A stretch of DNA of 17,638 nucleotides from RGIG6904 sp024680835 (GTDB taxonomy: Bacteria > Bacillota > Clostridia > Lachnospirales > Lachnospiraceae). Numbering within the stretch: the stretch's first letter is position 1; each line of letters starts with the position of its first letter. The stretch spans positions 1 to 17,638 of the forward strand of contig JAILBP010000095.1 in NCBI GenBank assembly GCA_024680835.1, written 5' to 3'. The position numbers and the translations under genes are program-made. The notes under the pieces are model-generated. The model saw only the letters and a list, made by a program, of their open reading frames with translations. It had not been told where the DNA came from and did not search any database. Below, in pieces: positions 1 through 6,855 of this stretch.

Positions 1-368
1 CATATTATCAGAGTAAGATTGTCAAGGGCGTAGTGTAACCCGAACCTCTGACCTAAAAAAACTCTGGGATTCTTTTTCCGGTATAAAAGCTTTGTCGTGA
101 TTCCGTCGGTGGGGAAAATATTCTGATACTCCTCACCCTCAAAATCATATAACGCAAACAGTATATCATGAAACTCGTTGAAGCCCTTAAACTCCGTTTC
201 CTTCCTCTTTGTCCCTGCGAAGAAAAACATTGCCACTACGAAGATGAGCAGGCTGCCTATCATAAATAGCTCAACGATCCACAATATGGCATAGAGCACC
301 CCCGCAACTCTCGAGAATACAAACATTGCCACAAATATACAGATAAAGAAAGCGATCACTATGTCCAT
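1..368 (-). CDS. two-TM membrane protein, C-terminus cut off by the window edge
   Basis: An open frame begins with ATG at 366-368 and continues to the left edge without a stop, giving 122 residues of an incomplete protein. The first 50 or so residues are strongly hydrophobic (MDIVIAFFICIFVAMFVFS, then about residues 24-50), enough for two membrane segments. A KRKE stretch and a soluble, mixed-charge part follow. It starts 3 bp after the stop of the 813-residue gene upstream, with an AAAGG ribosome-binding sequence inside that gene's last codons, so the two are probably translationally coupled. I do not recognise the family. A membrane-anchored partner of the large charged protein is possible, but that rests only on gene order. 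Confidence 0.7.
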   Translation of the reverse strand, partial: MDIVIAFFICIFVAMFVFSRVAGVLYAILWIVELFMIGSLLIFVVAMFFFAGTKRKETEFKGFNEFHDILFALYDFEGEEYQNIFPTDGITTKLLYRKKNPRVFLGQRFGLHYALDNLTLII

Positions 369-371
369 CAG

Positions 372-2813
372 TTATGCCTTTCGTCCGCCCAGGTCCTTCG
401 ATACCTTCATTTTAGGTTCTGTCTTATTTTTTGACGTAGCATTTTGAGTATTTTTGTTCGGAGCCTTGTCTGCGCCGGACAGCTTCTGAGCCATCTTTTG
501 TACATCTTCAAACATGCTGTTGAATTCATCTTCGCTGATCTCGGATTTAACCGATTTTCTGGCGCTGTCATTGAGCGAAGCTATTTTTTCTTTTGCAGGT
601 TCCTCTTCCCTTATATGGTTTTTCTTTTCGACGTATTTTTCTACATCTTTTTGCACGACATCGTAAAAGCCGTAAATTCCTTTTGCCTCGATGATCTGAT
701 CCAGTCTCTTCTCTATGTCTTTGTCATCCGTATAGCCGTTCGGGTATAAGACATTTCTGGTCTTTTCATCGCGTGCCATGCTGTCCCGAAGCTTGTAGAT
801 CTTTTTCCAGGGTATATTCTCGCTGCTATTGGCACCCGTACCACTAAAGTATTTACACAAAGCGATGTTTTCCGCGATCAGCTTTCGGGAGAGATCGTAC
901 ACTTCGTTGACATCATCTGAAAACAGATTCTTTCTCAGATTATTAAGACGCTCTTTTAGCTTTCCTGCCTCCTCTTTGATCTGTGCGATCCTGCCGCCGA
1001 AAGATCCCTCATTCAGGACATTCTCCGCCTCCTCGGAATAAACTCTGTCGGTTAATAAGCCGTAGGCTTTTCTCATCTCCGTCAGCATCTCACCGCCATG
1101 CCCCTTTGTAATGAGGGAACCGATCTTCCTGTCACTTAACAGTTTCTTAAATACTGCGCTTTTTACCACCTTGTTGGTCTCTGCTGAGAGATCTCTGCCC
1201 CCGGTCGGTATCGGATGATCGAGACTGTCTTTTACTTTTCTCTCAGCTTTTATCATGTTTCTGAGAATCACAATTTCGGCAGCCTGGGCATCAGGGGTAA
1301 AGCCGGTGCTCTTAAGCTTCTTCGCCTGAGTCTGAAGAGCCTCGATTCTCTCCTGAACGGTAGGCATGTATCGGGCAAGTGCCTGATCATTGTGCAGATT
1401 ACCTGCCGGAAGATTCTTTAGATAATCTTTGAAAAGATCGTCTATACCGCCGCCATGTCCTTTGCCTGCTGCCTTTTCGGCTTTTGCCAGAAGCTTTTTG
1501 TCAGTCGCCAGCTTATTCAAAAAATCCTTCATGTGTCCAGGCTTTTCCATGAACTCCTTTGCCCGGTCTCTTATCTCATTACGGCCAACATAACTGCGTA
1601 TTATGGAAGATAAACTGCCGCGCTTTGCGCCTGCCAGATCCCTCGTTGCCAAAAGACCCGCAAAAAATGTCTGGGGATATCCCTTTTGGCTCCTGACACT
1701 TTCTATATTATTGTTTATCTGTGATTTCCAGTTTTGCTCTATCCACTTGTCGGCAGATCTGCGATCATTTTTTGCCTCGGTCTCTCGCTTCTGCTGATTC
1801 TGCTGTTTCTCCAGCAGATCTTTATTCTGTTCGTTAAGCTCTCTCGCTTTGGCAGGTTCAATTCCGAAATGCAGAACCTGCTCCAGCGCTTTCAGACCGT
1901 TACGCAGATTGTTCTCATGAGTGACAATACCCTTTCCGGGACCGCCTTCTGCAGACAGCTTTATGATACGGTTGAGATTTGTCTCCGGCAATCCGTCCTC
2001 CAGAAAGCTCTGCAATCCCTTCAGATGATCGAGGGCTTTTTGCCGTGCATTCGTATCGAAACCGACATTACTCAATGGCTGACTTAAAACATTAATATCA
2101 TCATGGTATTTTTTGACTTCTTCTGCAAACGCTTTGTCACGGGTAAGCTCCTCCTCGGAATACTTTAACCCGCGGTTTTTCTGCTTGGCAGCTTTATCTA
2201 CCCTCTCTTCAGCTCCGTACTTTGCAAAAGACAGTTCATTTAAAAGGTTTGTGACAGATTTATGACTCGATCCGAAGCTTGCGAATGTCTTACCCTCCTC
2301 TGTCAGCTTTTCATATTTTTCGGCACTGTCCAAAGGCTCTGTGTTTTCCGGTGCATTTACCTTTTCGGCTTTTACATCTTTCCCTTTTTCTGTATTGATT
2401 GATTCCTTCTGAGGCTCATCATATGCCTTTGCTTTTTCTTTTAAGCCCGGGATATCGATCTTAAGATCAAGGTAATCGGAGACAGCCTTAATACCCGCAT
2501 CAAGCTCAGCTTCTTCCAAACTATTACTCGGGCCCTCATCCAGAAGAGTCTTGTAGACAAAGATCCCGTCTGCGGAAAGCAAAAAATCTCCAAACCCCTC
2601 CATTGTGTTCAGGGCACTCTCAAGCTCCGCTTTTGTACTTCTGCCTTTATACCTGATACATTTTATGGCATCAATATATTTCTTCAGCTTGCCTTTGAGC
2701 TTTGAACTGTTATTGTCGTTGATCTCATCCAGCCCTTCATAAAACGGCAATACCGCTCTAAGTGGCTCACCCTGTAGTTTCTCTTTTGCTTTTAGAGTTT
2801 CGTAATCGATCAT
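372..2813 (-). CDS. large charged, helix-rich protein of unknown function (813 aa)
   Basis: I do not recognise this protein. The ATG at 2811-2813 is chosen because GGAGGG lies 6 nt before it (complement of 2820-2825); an in-frame ATG 8 codons earlier, at 2837, has no such site. The protein is hydrophilic, rich in K, E, N and D, and has no signal peptide or membrane segment, so it is probably cytoplasmic. Residues 140-165 and the last 50 look like disordered linkers. The centre holds a duplicated module: about residues 383-457 and 512-576 each contain an RxLxxAKR-like motif (ATRDLAGAKRG; LRNMIKAERK), then a (D)FLNKLATDKK or FKKLLSDRK helix, then KGHGG. A GGPGKG stretch near residues 290-295 may be a weaker third copy. 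It lies about 98 bp behind the fumarase gene and is coupled to the membrane protein behind it. Confidence 0.85.
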   Translation of the reverse strand: MIDYETLKAKEKLQGEPLRAVLPFYEGLDEINDNNSSKLKGKLKKYIDAIKCIRYKGRSTKAELESALNTMEGFGDFLLSADGIFVYKTLLDEGPSNSLEEAELDAGIKAVSDYLDLKIDIPGLKEKAKAYDEPQKESINTEKGKDVKAEKVNAPENTEPLDSAEKYEKLTEEGKTFASFGSSHKSVTNLLNELSFAKYGAEERVDKAAKQKNRGLKYSEEELTRDKAFAEEVKKYHDDINVLSQPLSNVGFDTNARQKALDHLKGLQSFLEDGLPETNLNRIIKLSAEGGPGKGIVTHENNLRNGLKALEQVLHFGIEPAKARELNEQNKDLLEKQQNQQKRETEAKNDRRSADKWIEQNWKSQINNNIESVRSQKGYPQTFFAGLLATRDLAGAKRGSLSSIIRSYVGRNEIRDRAKEFMEKPGHMKDFLNKLATDKKLLAKAEKAAGKGHGGGIDDLFKDYLKNLPAGNLHNDQALARYMPTVQERIEALQTQAKKLKSTGFTPDAQAAEIVILRNMIKAERKVKDSLDHPIPTGGRDLSAETNKVVKSAVFKKLLSDRKIGSLITKGHGGEMLTEMRKAYGLLTDRVYSEEAENVLNEGSFGGRIAQIKEEAGKLKERLNNLRKNLFSDDVNEVYDLSRKLIAENIALCKYFSGTGANSSENIPWKKIYKLRDSMARDEKTRNVLYPNGYTDDKDIEKRLDQIIEAKGIYGFYDVVQKDVEKYVEKKNHIREEEPAKEKIASLNDSARKSVKSEISEDEFNSMFEDVQKMAQKLSGADKAPNKNTQNATSKNKTEPKMKVSKDLGGRKA

Positions 2814-2911
2814 ATTGAACCCTCCGAATCTGTGCAAGGCACACCGTATTGCACCCTCAGTCGGTAAATGTCATATGACTGACACTATGGCATCAGCCGA
2901 AAAAAAATGTT

Positions 2912-3754
2912 CTACAATACTCTGTGTGCGTGTCTGTCCACATGACAGCAGATGTTAACAGCCACCGGAAGCCCTGCTATATGGGTAGGATATGTGTTGA
3001 TGTTGACAGCCAGCGCTGTAGTCACTCCGCCCAGTCCGCCAGGACCGATACCGAGTTTGTTGATCCTGTCTGTCATCTCCTCCTCAAGCTCTGCCACATA
3101 AGGGATCTCTGAATGGACGCCTATATCCCGTGTCAGCGCCTGCTTGGCCATTATGGCTGACTTCTCAAAATCGCCGCCTATGCCCACGCCTATCACCATG
3201 GGAGGGCAGGCATTCGGGCCCGCAGATTCTACAGCATCCATTATGGCATTCTTTACACCTTCGATTCCGTCTGCCGGCTTCAGCATGTACAGCTTACTGC
3301 AGTTCTCACTTCCAAAGCCCTTCGGAGCTACAGTTATCTCTATGTTCTCCCCGGGAACGATCTCGTAGTGTATTATACCCGGCGTGTTATCGCCTGTGTT
3401 AACACGCTCGATGGGATCACCCACTACGGATTTTCTCAGATATCCATCCACGTAGCCCCGACGGATGCCTTCGTTTATGGCACTCTCCAGATCAGCACCC
3501 TCGATATGCACATCCTGTCCGATCTTCATGAATACAATGGCCATACCTGTATCCTGACATATGGGGATAGACTCCGCCTCTGCGATATCCATGTTCTCGC
3601 AAAGCTGCTGTAAGATCCTCTTTCCCACTGCAGACTTCTCCTTGTCCACAGCCGATCTGATGCTGCCCGACACTGCATCCGAAAGCTTGAGATTTGCCTC
3701 GATGCACATCTCCTTTATGTTGTCCGTTATAACATCTGTGTGTATGGTACGCAT
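2912..3754 (-). CDS. fumA: fumarate hydratase class I, alpha subunit (Fe-S hydro-lyase)
   Basis: This is the alpha half of the two-subunit class I fumarase/L-tartrate dehydratase family, a [4Fe-4S] hydro-lyase interconverting fumarate and L-malate. The 280 residues match the usual alpha-subunit length. Three cysteines sit in the expected cluster-binding contexts: C66 (ICQDTGM), C152 (SENCSK) and C183 (NACPPM). The C-terminal GIGPGGLGGVTTA and AGLPVAVNICCHVDRHA stretches are typical of the family. The start at 3754 has AGAGGTGA 6 nt upstream. It follows a DUF6472-like gene by 28 bp, so the two are probably one transcript. The beta subunit, which completes the active site and normally follows alpha, is not next to it on either side. 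Tartrate dehydratase cannot be excluded by sequence alone. Confidence 0.9.
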   Translation of the reverse strand: MRTIHTDVITDNIKEMCIEANLKLSDAVSGSIRSAVDKEKSAVGKRILQQLCENMDIAEAESIPICQDTGMAIVFMKIGQDVHIEGADLESAINEGIRRGYVDGYLRKSVVGDPIERVNTGDNTPGIIHYEIVPGENIEITVAPKGFGSENCSKLYMLKPADGIEGVKNAIMDAVESAGPNACPPMVIGVGIGGDFEKSAIMAKQALTRDIGVHSEIPYVAELEEEMTDRINKLGIGPGGLGGVTTALAVNINTYPTHIAGLPVAVNICCHVDRHAHRVL

Positions 3755-3782
3755 GTTGTCACCTCTGTTTTTATGGCTGATG

Positions 3783-3959
3783 CTATATCTGATGTCTTAC
3801 CACCAGGTACTCGTCACCGTTCTTGTAGTAAGGGCACTCCTTGTAATCGCTCTGCAGGAACCTGGCGTAATCGTCCTCGTCCATGTCTACCGAGCAATAA
3901 TACTCCTCGTCCTCTTCATCATACTCATTGTATGCACAAAAATCACAGTTGGTCTGCAT
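3783..3959 (-). CDS. small acidic cysteine-containing protein, DUF6472-like (58 aa)
   Basis: A short gene reads MQTNCDFCAYNEYDEED... to ...GDEYLVVRHQI, with an AGAGG site about 9 nt before its ATG. The pattern CxxC, an acidic DEEDEEYYC stretch, then ECPYY about 20 residues later resembles the small DUF6472 proteins of Lachnospiraceae; this is recognition from memory, not a search. Four cysteines (5, 8, 22, 42) could bind a metal such as zinc. It is the first gene after the promoter at 4017-4045 and precedes the fumarase alpha gene by 28 bp, so both are probably co-transcribed. The function of the family is unknown to me; a link to Fe-S enzyme biogenesis would be speculation. Confidence 0.75.
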   Translation of the reverse strand: MQTNCDFCAYNEYDEEDEEYYCSVDMDEDDYARFLQSDYKECPYYKNGDEYLVVRHQI

Positions 3960-3998
3960 ATAAAACGCCTCTTTTGTATTCTAAGAGTTTGGTGTAAG

Positions 3999-4013
3999 TT
4001 CTGCTAAGCAGAA
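3999..4013. promoter_or_regulatory. perfect 15-bp inverted repeat at the fumarase operon start site
   Basis: TTCTGCT-A-AGCAGAA is a perfect inverted repeat with 7-bp arms and one central base. It begins 4 bp downstream of the -10 box at 4017-4022, so it covers the predicted transcription start. Such a position suits a repressor operator, or a short 5' hairpin in the mRNA. The binding protein cannot be told from sequence. Confidence 0.45.
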
Positions 4014-4016
4014 GCT

Positions 4017-4045
4017 ATTATATATACCACAACATCTAAGCTCAA
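4017..4045 (-). promoter_or_regulatory. sigma-A-type promoter of the DUF6472-fumA operon
   Basis: On the minus strand TTGAGC (complement of 4040-4045) and TATAAT (complement of 4017-4022) are separated by exactly 17 bp. A second TATAAT lies at 4058-4063, but its -35 region is poor. The transcript would begin near 4010 and carry a leader of about 50 nt before the small gene at 3959. Confidence 0.65.
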
Positions 4046-4151
4046 ACTTTACACTCTATTATACCAAAAAAGCGCGGAATCTGCCATAAAAACTTAGTAT
4101 ATATATAATACTTTGATCTTCCGATAAAAGTTTCATAAAAAATTTAAAAAC

Positions 4152-4193
4152 AAAAAAACACCGACCCTATCAGTCAATCTGATAAAACCGATG
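4152..4193 (-). terminator. rho-independent terminator of tRNA-Lys
   Basis: Just behind the tRNA, minus-strand RNA can form a hairpin around TATCAG-ATTGA-CTGATA. G-T and Watson-Crick pairs extend it outward to CATCGG/GTCGGTG, about 15 pairs in all, followed by seven T residues (complement of 4152-4158). Position and U-tract fit an intrinsic terminator. Confidence 0.75.
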
Positions 4194-4202
4194 CCTTTGT
4201 AA

Positions 4203-4275
4203 TGCGCCACCAGGGTCTCGAACCCTGGACAACCTGATTAAGAGTCAGGTGCTCTACCAACTGAGCTAGTGGCGC
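4203..4275 (-). tRNA. tRNA-Lys (anticodon CTT)
   Basis: The minus strand folds into a full cloverleaf of 73 nt: acceptor GCGCCAC/GTGGCGC, D arm GCTC-AGTTGGTA-GAGC, anticodon stem CCTGA/TCAGG with loop CTCTTAA (anticodon CTT, reading AAG), a 5-nt variable loop, T arm CAGGG-TTCGAGA-CCCTG, and discriminator A. The 3' CCA is not encoded. It has its own promoter and terminator, so it is a single-gene unit. Confidence 0.95.
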
Positions 4276-4330
4276 ATGTGCCGTTCAACTCGAGGTTTGA
4301 ATTTCTACCTCTTTGTCACACGCAAGGGAT

Positions 4331-4358
4331 ATCATACCATAAAAAATTTTAAATGCAA
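4331..4358 (-). promoter_or_regulatory. promoter of tRNA-Lys
   Basis: Minus-strand TTGCAT (complement of 4353-4358) and TATGAT (complement of 4331-4336) are 16 bp apart in a very AT-rich block. Initiation near 4324 leaves a leader of about 49 nt containing a small GAGGT/ACCTC hairpin before the mature tRNA 5' end. Confidence 0.65.
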
Positions 4359-4397
4359 GCATTTTTTTTAAAAATTATAAAATTTTTTTATTTGTTA

Positions 4398-4901
4398 CTA
4401 TTTCCCGGAATCTTCGGAAAAGTAAGTAAGCTCGCACTCGCGGGGGAGACCTCCGCCATCTACGAAGAGAAGAGCGTTGTCTTTTGATACATACTTATAG
4501 TAATTTGTCTTCGTCTCAGAGCCGTACCAGGAGTCTTCCTTTATGATATTGTTATCACACAGATACATGTAGTATCCGCCGCCCGAGGCAATTATACGAA
4601 ATGAACCTTTATCACTGTGCCAAATATACAGCTCGGTGAATTTAGTAACTCCGTCTTCATTGAAACCTATCAAAAGCTCGTCGGTGCCGTCGCTATCGAG
4701 ATCTGTTATCAGATAACCGAATTTGTATTTTTTATCCTTCATCTCATCGCATACGAAAAGATCGGATCTCTCGTTTTTCCAGTCTGAGGAAAATCCCTCC
4801 GCATAGTATTCAAGAGTCTCCTTGTACCAGTCTTTCGGGGCCGGGTATCCGCAGCCGGTGAGCAATACAACTGCAAGCATCAATGACAGAATTCTTTTCA
4901 T
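4398..4901 (-). CDS. predicted lipoprotein with a DxDxDG acidic loop (167 aa)
   Basis: The start at 4901 gives a textbook lipoprotein signal, MKRILSLMLAVVLLTGC, with the lipidated cysteine at residue 17. A GGAG site lies 7 nt upstream, and longer in-frame extensions would bury the signal. The mature part is small and soluble. Residues 67-75 read DLDSDGTDE, flanked by FGYLIT and LLIGF, which is the calcium-binding loop pattern of FG-GAP/VCBS-like or EF-hand-like repeats. The protein should be anchored to the outer face of the cytoplasmic membrane. It is the last gene of a cluster with the 62-residue and 476-residue proteins, 17 bp behind the former. The precise family is not recognised. Confidence 0.85.
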   Translation of the reverse strand: MKRILSLMLAVVLLTGCGYPAPKDWYKETLEYYAEGFSSDWKNERSDLFVCDEMKDKKYKFGYLITDLDSDGTDELLIGFNEDGVTKFTELYIWHSDKGSFRIIASGGGYYMYLCDNNIIKEDSWYGSETKTNYYKYVSKDNALLFVDGGGLPRECELTYFSEDSGK

Positions 4902-4918
4902 AGTTGGTCTCCGTTCAA

Positions 4919-5107
4919 CTATTTGGTCTTTTTCTCTTCGTATTGTTTTATGTAATCGCAAATCTTTTTGACAGTAACCGGATAATCCAGTCTGTCATGG
5001 ATCTGTTCCGGCGTCATACCAAGATCGTGGAGACGTCTTATCGCACCTCCGCAAGCCACCTCAAAAGAAAAGTTTTCCAGTGCGCTTCTGAAAATATCAT
5101 CATCCAT
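4919..5107 (-). CDS. small helical protein of unknown function (62 aa)
   Basis: A 62-residue frame starts 3 bp after the stop of the 476-residue gene and ends 17 bp before the lipoprotein gene, which argues for a real gene rather than a chance frame. An AGG lies about 10 nt before the ATG, within the preceding gene's end. The sequence has a GMTPEQIHDRLDYP stretch followed by VKKICDYIKQY, resembling a short helix-turn-helix-like fold, and a basic KKTK tail. One cysteine occurs early (ACGG) and one in the last helix. DNA binding is possible but not shown. I do not recognise the family. Confidence 0.65.
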   Translation of the reverse strand: MDDDIFRSALENFSFEVACGGAIRRLHDLGMTPEQIHDRLDYPVTVKKICDYIKQYEEKKTK

Positions 5108-5110
5108 ATC

Positions 5111-6541
5111 TTAACCTAAATTTGCGAATAACGCTGCAATCTCCTCCGGACTCATGGATCTGTTGGGATCGGAAAGATCCGGCATAGGCGGAAGATCTGC
5201 CGCAGGTTCAGGCTCTGCTGCAGGTTCAGGCTCTGCTGCAGGTTCAGGCTCTGCTACAGGTTCGGGCTCTGCTACAGGCTCCGGTTCTGCTGCTCCTGCA
5301 TTCATATTGGCCATCAATGCCGCTATCTCATCCGGGCTCATCACATGATTGGGATCCGAAAGGTCCGGCATGGGTGGAAGATCTGCTGCGGGCTCAGGTT
5401 CTGATACAGGTTCGGGCTCTGCTACAGGCTCCGGTTCTGCTGCTCCTGCATTCATATTGGCCATCAATGCCGCTATCTCATCAGGACTCATCACATGGTT
5501 GGGATCCGAGAGATCCGGCATGGGTGGTAGATCTGCTGCAGGTTCCGCTACCGGCTCCGGTTCTGCCACAGGTTCCGTCTCTGCCTCTGGTTCAGGTTCT
5601 GCTATCGGTTCCGGCTCTGCCACGGATTCAGGCTCTGCCACTGGTTCAGGTTCTGCGTCCATGGGCGGAAGTGACATATCCGAGTCACCCAGCTGCGGAA
5701 GATCTCCTGCTATCTGATCAGTATCTACTGCAAATGAAGACAGTGACGACTCATCCAGGGATCCTAAGCTGATATCACCAAGGTCATTGGGAAGCTCAGG
5801 AACCGGTTCTTCCGGCATCTGTATTTGTGGTGTCGGGTCATTTCCCATCATGCCAACCGGTGCTACCGGCGGCGGTGTCTGCATCTGCGGCAGCGGAGCC
5901 ATCACCACCTGTGGCGGAATCTGCTGCATCGCCTGAATGCGGGTTGACATTTCCAGGATCTGATTTCTGATGCCCAGTTCAACTTCTTTTATCTCACGCT
6001 CAATCAGTCGCTGTCTTTCTATGATATCCTTTACATCAGCAGTAGTATCTGTCTTCTTAACTTCCTCCGTAAGACCGTCTACCCTGTCGGAGATCTCGAA
6101 TACCAGCTCCAATACCTTTTCATTGGCATTCATGATGGCATCTGCGTTTTCCTTGCTCCTGTTAATGGAAACCTTTGCGATGGCCTTCTGGGCGTTGATG
6201 ATCTCCGTCATAGGATCCTTGGTGTGATCCTCTATAGTGACCATACGATTGTATATCTCGTCAAATGATTTTTTCAGGAGCAGATAAGATGCCTTCTCGG
6301 ATTTCAGGATTGAATTGAATTCTTCATCCTTTTGCTTTGCTACCTCGGAAATATATCTGGATACGAAATATCCGAACAGGCCAAAGCTTCCTGCAGTCAG
6401 CACATAAAGTGCACCTATGATGAGCATCTCACCCGGAAAACAAAATGATGCAAACAGTGTTGTACACAACACCACAACAAACAGAATAAATGAATATAAA
6501 ACTCTTGCCACCGGTTCCTGCTGTTTATTTTTTTTCTCCAT
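5111..6541 (-). CDS. membrane-anchored coiled-coil protein with Glu-Pro repeats and three SPxEIAAL motifs (476 aa)
   Basis: The ATG at 6539-6541 (AGGAAGAG upstream) is preferred over one 6 codons earlier, whose GAGGG lies directly against the start. Residues 14-35 and 38-60 are membrane segments. Residues about 66-210 are charged and heptad-like, probably a coiled coil. Residues 205-240 are Pro/Met/Gln-rich, and the rest is an AEPEPVAEPEP low-complexity region. Three copies of DLPPMPDLSDPN followed by MSP(D/E)EIAAL(M/F)AN(M/L) end at residues 363, 413 and 475, the last at the extreme C-terminus. The first two are exactly 50 residues apart. The motif resembles the N-terminal CheY-binding segment of FliM (LSQAEIDALL). 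It may be a scaffold that displays short binding motifs in the cytoplasm. The family is not known to me. Confidence 0.85.
   Translation of the reverse strand: MEKKNKQQEPVARVLYSFILFVVVLCTTLFASFCFPGEMLIIGALYVLTAGSFGLFGYFVSRYISEVAKQKDEEFNSILKSEKASYLLLKKSFDEIYNRMVTIEDHTKDPMTEIINAQKAIAKVSINRSKENADAIMNANEKVLELVFEISDRVDGLTEEVKKTDTTADVKDIIERQRLIEREIKEVELGIRNQILEMSTRIQAMQQIPPQVVMAPLPQMQTPPPVAPVGMMGNDPTPQIQMPEEPVPELPNDLGDISLGSLDESSLSSFAVDTDQIAGDLPQLGDSDMSLPPMDAEPEPVAEPESVAEPEPIAEPEPEAETEPVAEPEPVAEPAADLPPMPDLSDPNHVMSPDEIAALMANMNAGAAEPEPVAEPEPVSEPEPAADLPPMPDLSDPNHVMSPDEIAALMANMNAGAAEPEPVAEPEPVAEPEPAAEPEPAAEPEPAADLPPMPDLSDPNRSMSPEEIAALFANLG
5250..5549. repeat. two tandem 150-bp repeats inside the EP-repeat gene
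   Basis: About 5250-5399 and 5400-5549 are nearly identical 150-bp units; for example TTCGGGCTCTGCTACAGGCT occurs at 5261 and at 5411. Each encodes 50 residues: an EPEP linker, PPMPDLSDPN and the SPDEIAAL motif. A third, diverged and partly expanded copy lies at about 5110-5250. The near identity suggests recent duplication and possible length variation between strains. Confidence 0.85.
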
Positions 6542-6574
6542 AAATGTCTCTTCCTTCATCCCTCATCTGTCAAT

Positions 6575-6631
6575 AAAAAAACAACCGAATATGCCAACGC
6601 CGGAGTAAAGCTCCCGCACCGGCATATTCGG
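6575..6631 (-). terminator. strong intrinsic terminator behind tRNA-Arg
   Basis: CCGAATATGCC (6585-6595) and GGCATATTCGG (6621-6631) form a perfect 11-bp stem. The 25-nt interior can pair further through a GGGAG/CTCC helix. On the minus strand it is followed by TTGTTTTTTT (complement of 6575-6584). It ends only about 33 nt before the ATG of the 476-residue gene. Confidence 0.85.
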
Positions 6632-6688
6632 CCAAACCGTCCTGCCTTTTACAGCAGACTTAAAATCCCACCTGCCATAACAGAAAAA

Positions 6689-6762
6689 CGTCCCTGACTG
6701 GAGTCGAACCAGCGGCCTTTCGCTTAGGAGGCGAACGCTCTATCCTACTGAGCTACAGAGAC
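6689..6762 (-). tRNA. tRNA-Arg (anticodon CCT)
   Basis: The minus strand gives a complete 74-nt cloverleaf: acceptor GTCTCTG/CAGGGAC (one T-G pair), D arm GCTC-AGTAGGATA-GAGC, anticodon stem TTCGC/GCGAA with loop CTCCTAA (anticodon CCT, reading AGG), variable loop AGGCC, T arm GCTGG-TTCGACT-CCAGT and discriminator G. CCA is not encoded; the gene runs directly into TTTTT. Confidence 0.95.
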
Positions 6763-6779
6763 AATTAAACACAAAAAAT

Positions 6780-6808
6780 ATTGTATAGTTTTCTGTTGAA
6801 TGTGTCAA
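6780..6808 (-). promoter_or_regulatory. near-consensus promoter of tRNA-Arg
   Basis: Minus-strand TTGACA (complement of 6803-6808) and TACAAT (complement of 6780-6785) are 17 bp apart. The start would fall near 6773, about 11 nt before the mature tRNA 5' end. Confidence 0.85.
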
Positions 6809-6855
6809 GAGTAAGAAATAGACTAAATTAAAATCGACCGCTGTTCACAGTCATC

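Noticed and set aside
2857..2882. TCAGTC/GACTGA inverted repeat with internal GTCATATGAC palindrome behind the fumarase gene, as a terminator
   Set aside because: The 14-nt loop and lack of a following T-run make termination unlikely; the T-run here precedes the hairpin on the minus strand.
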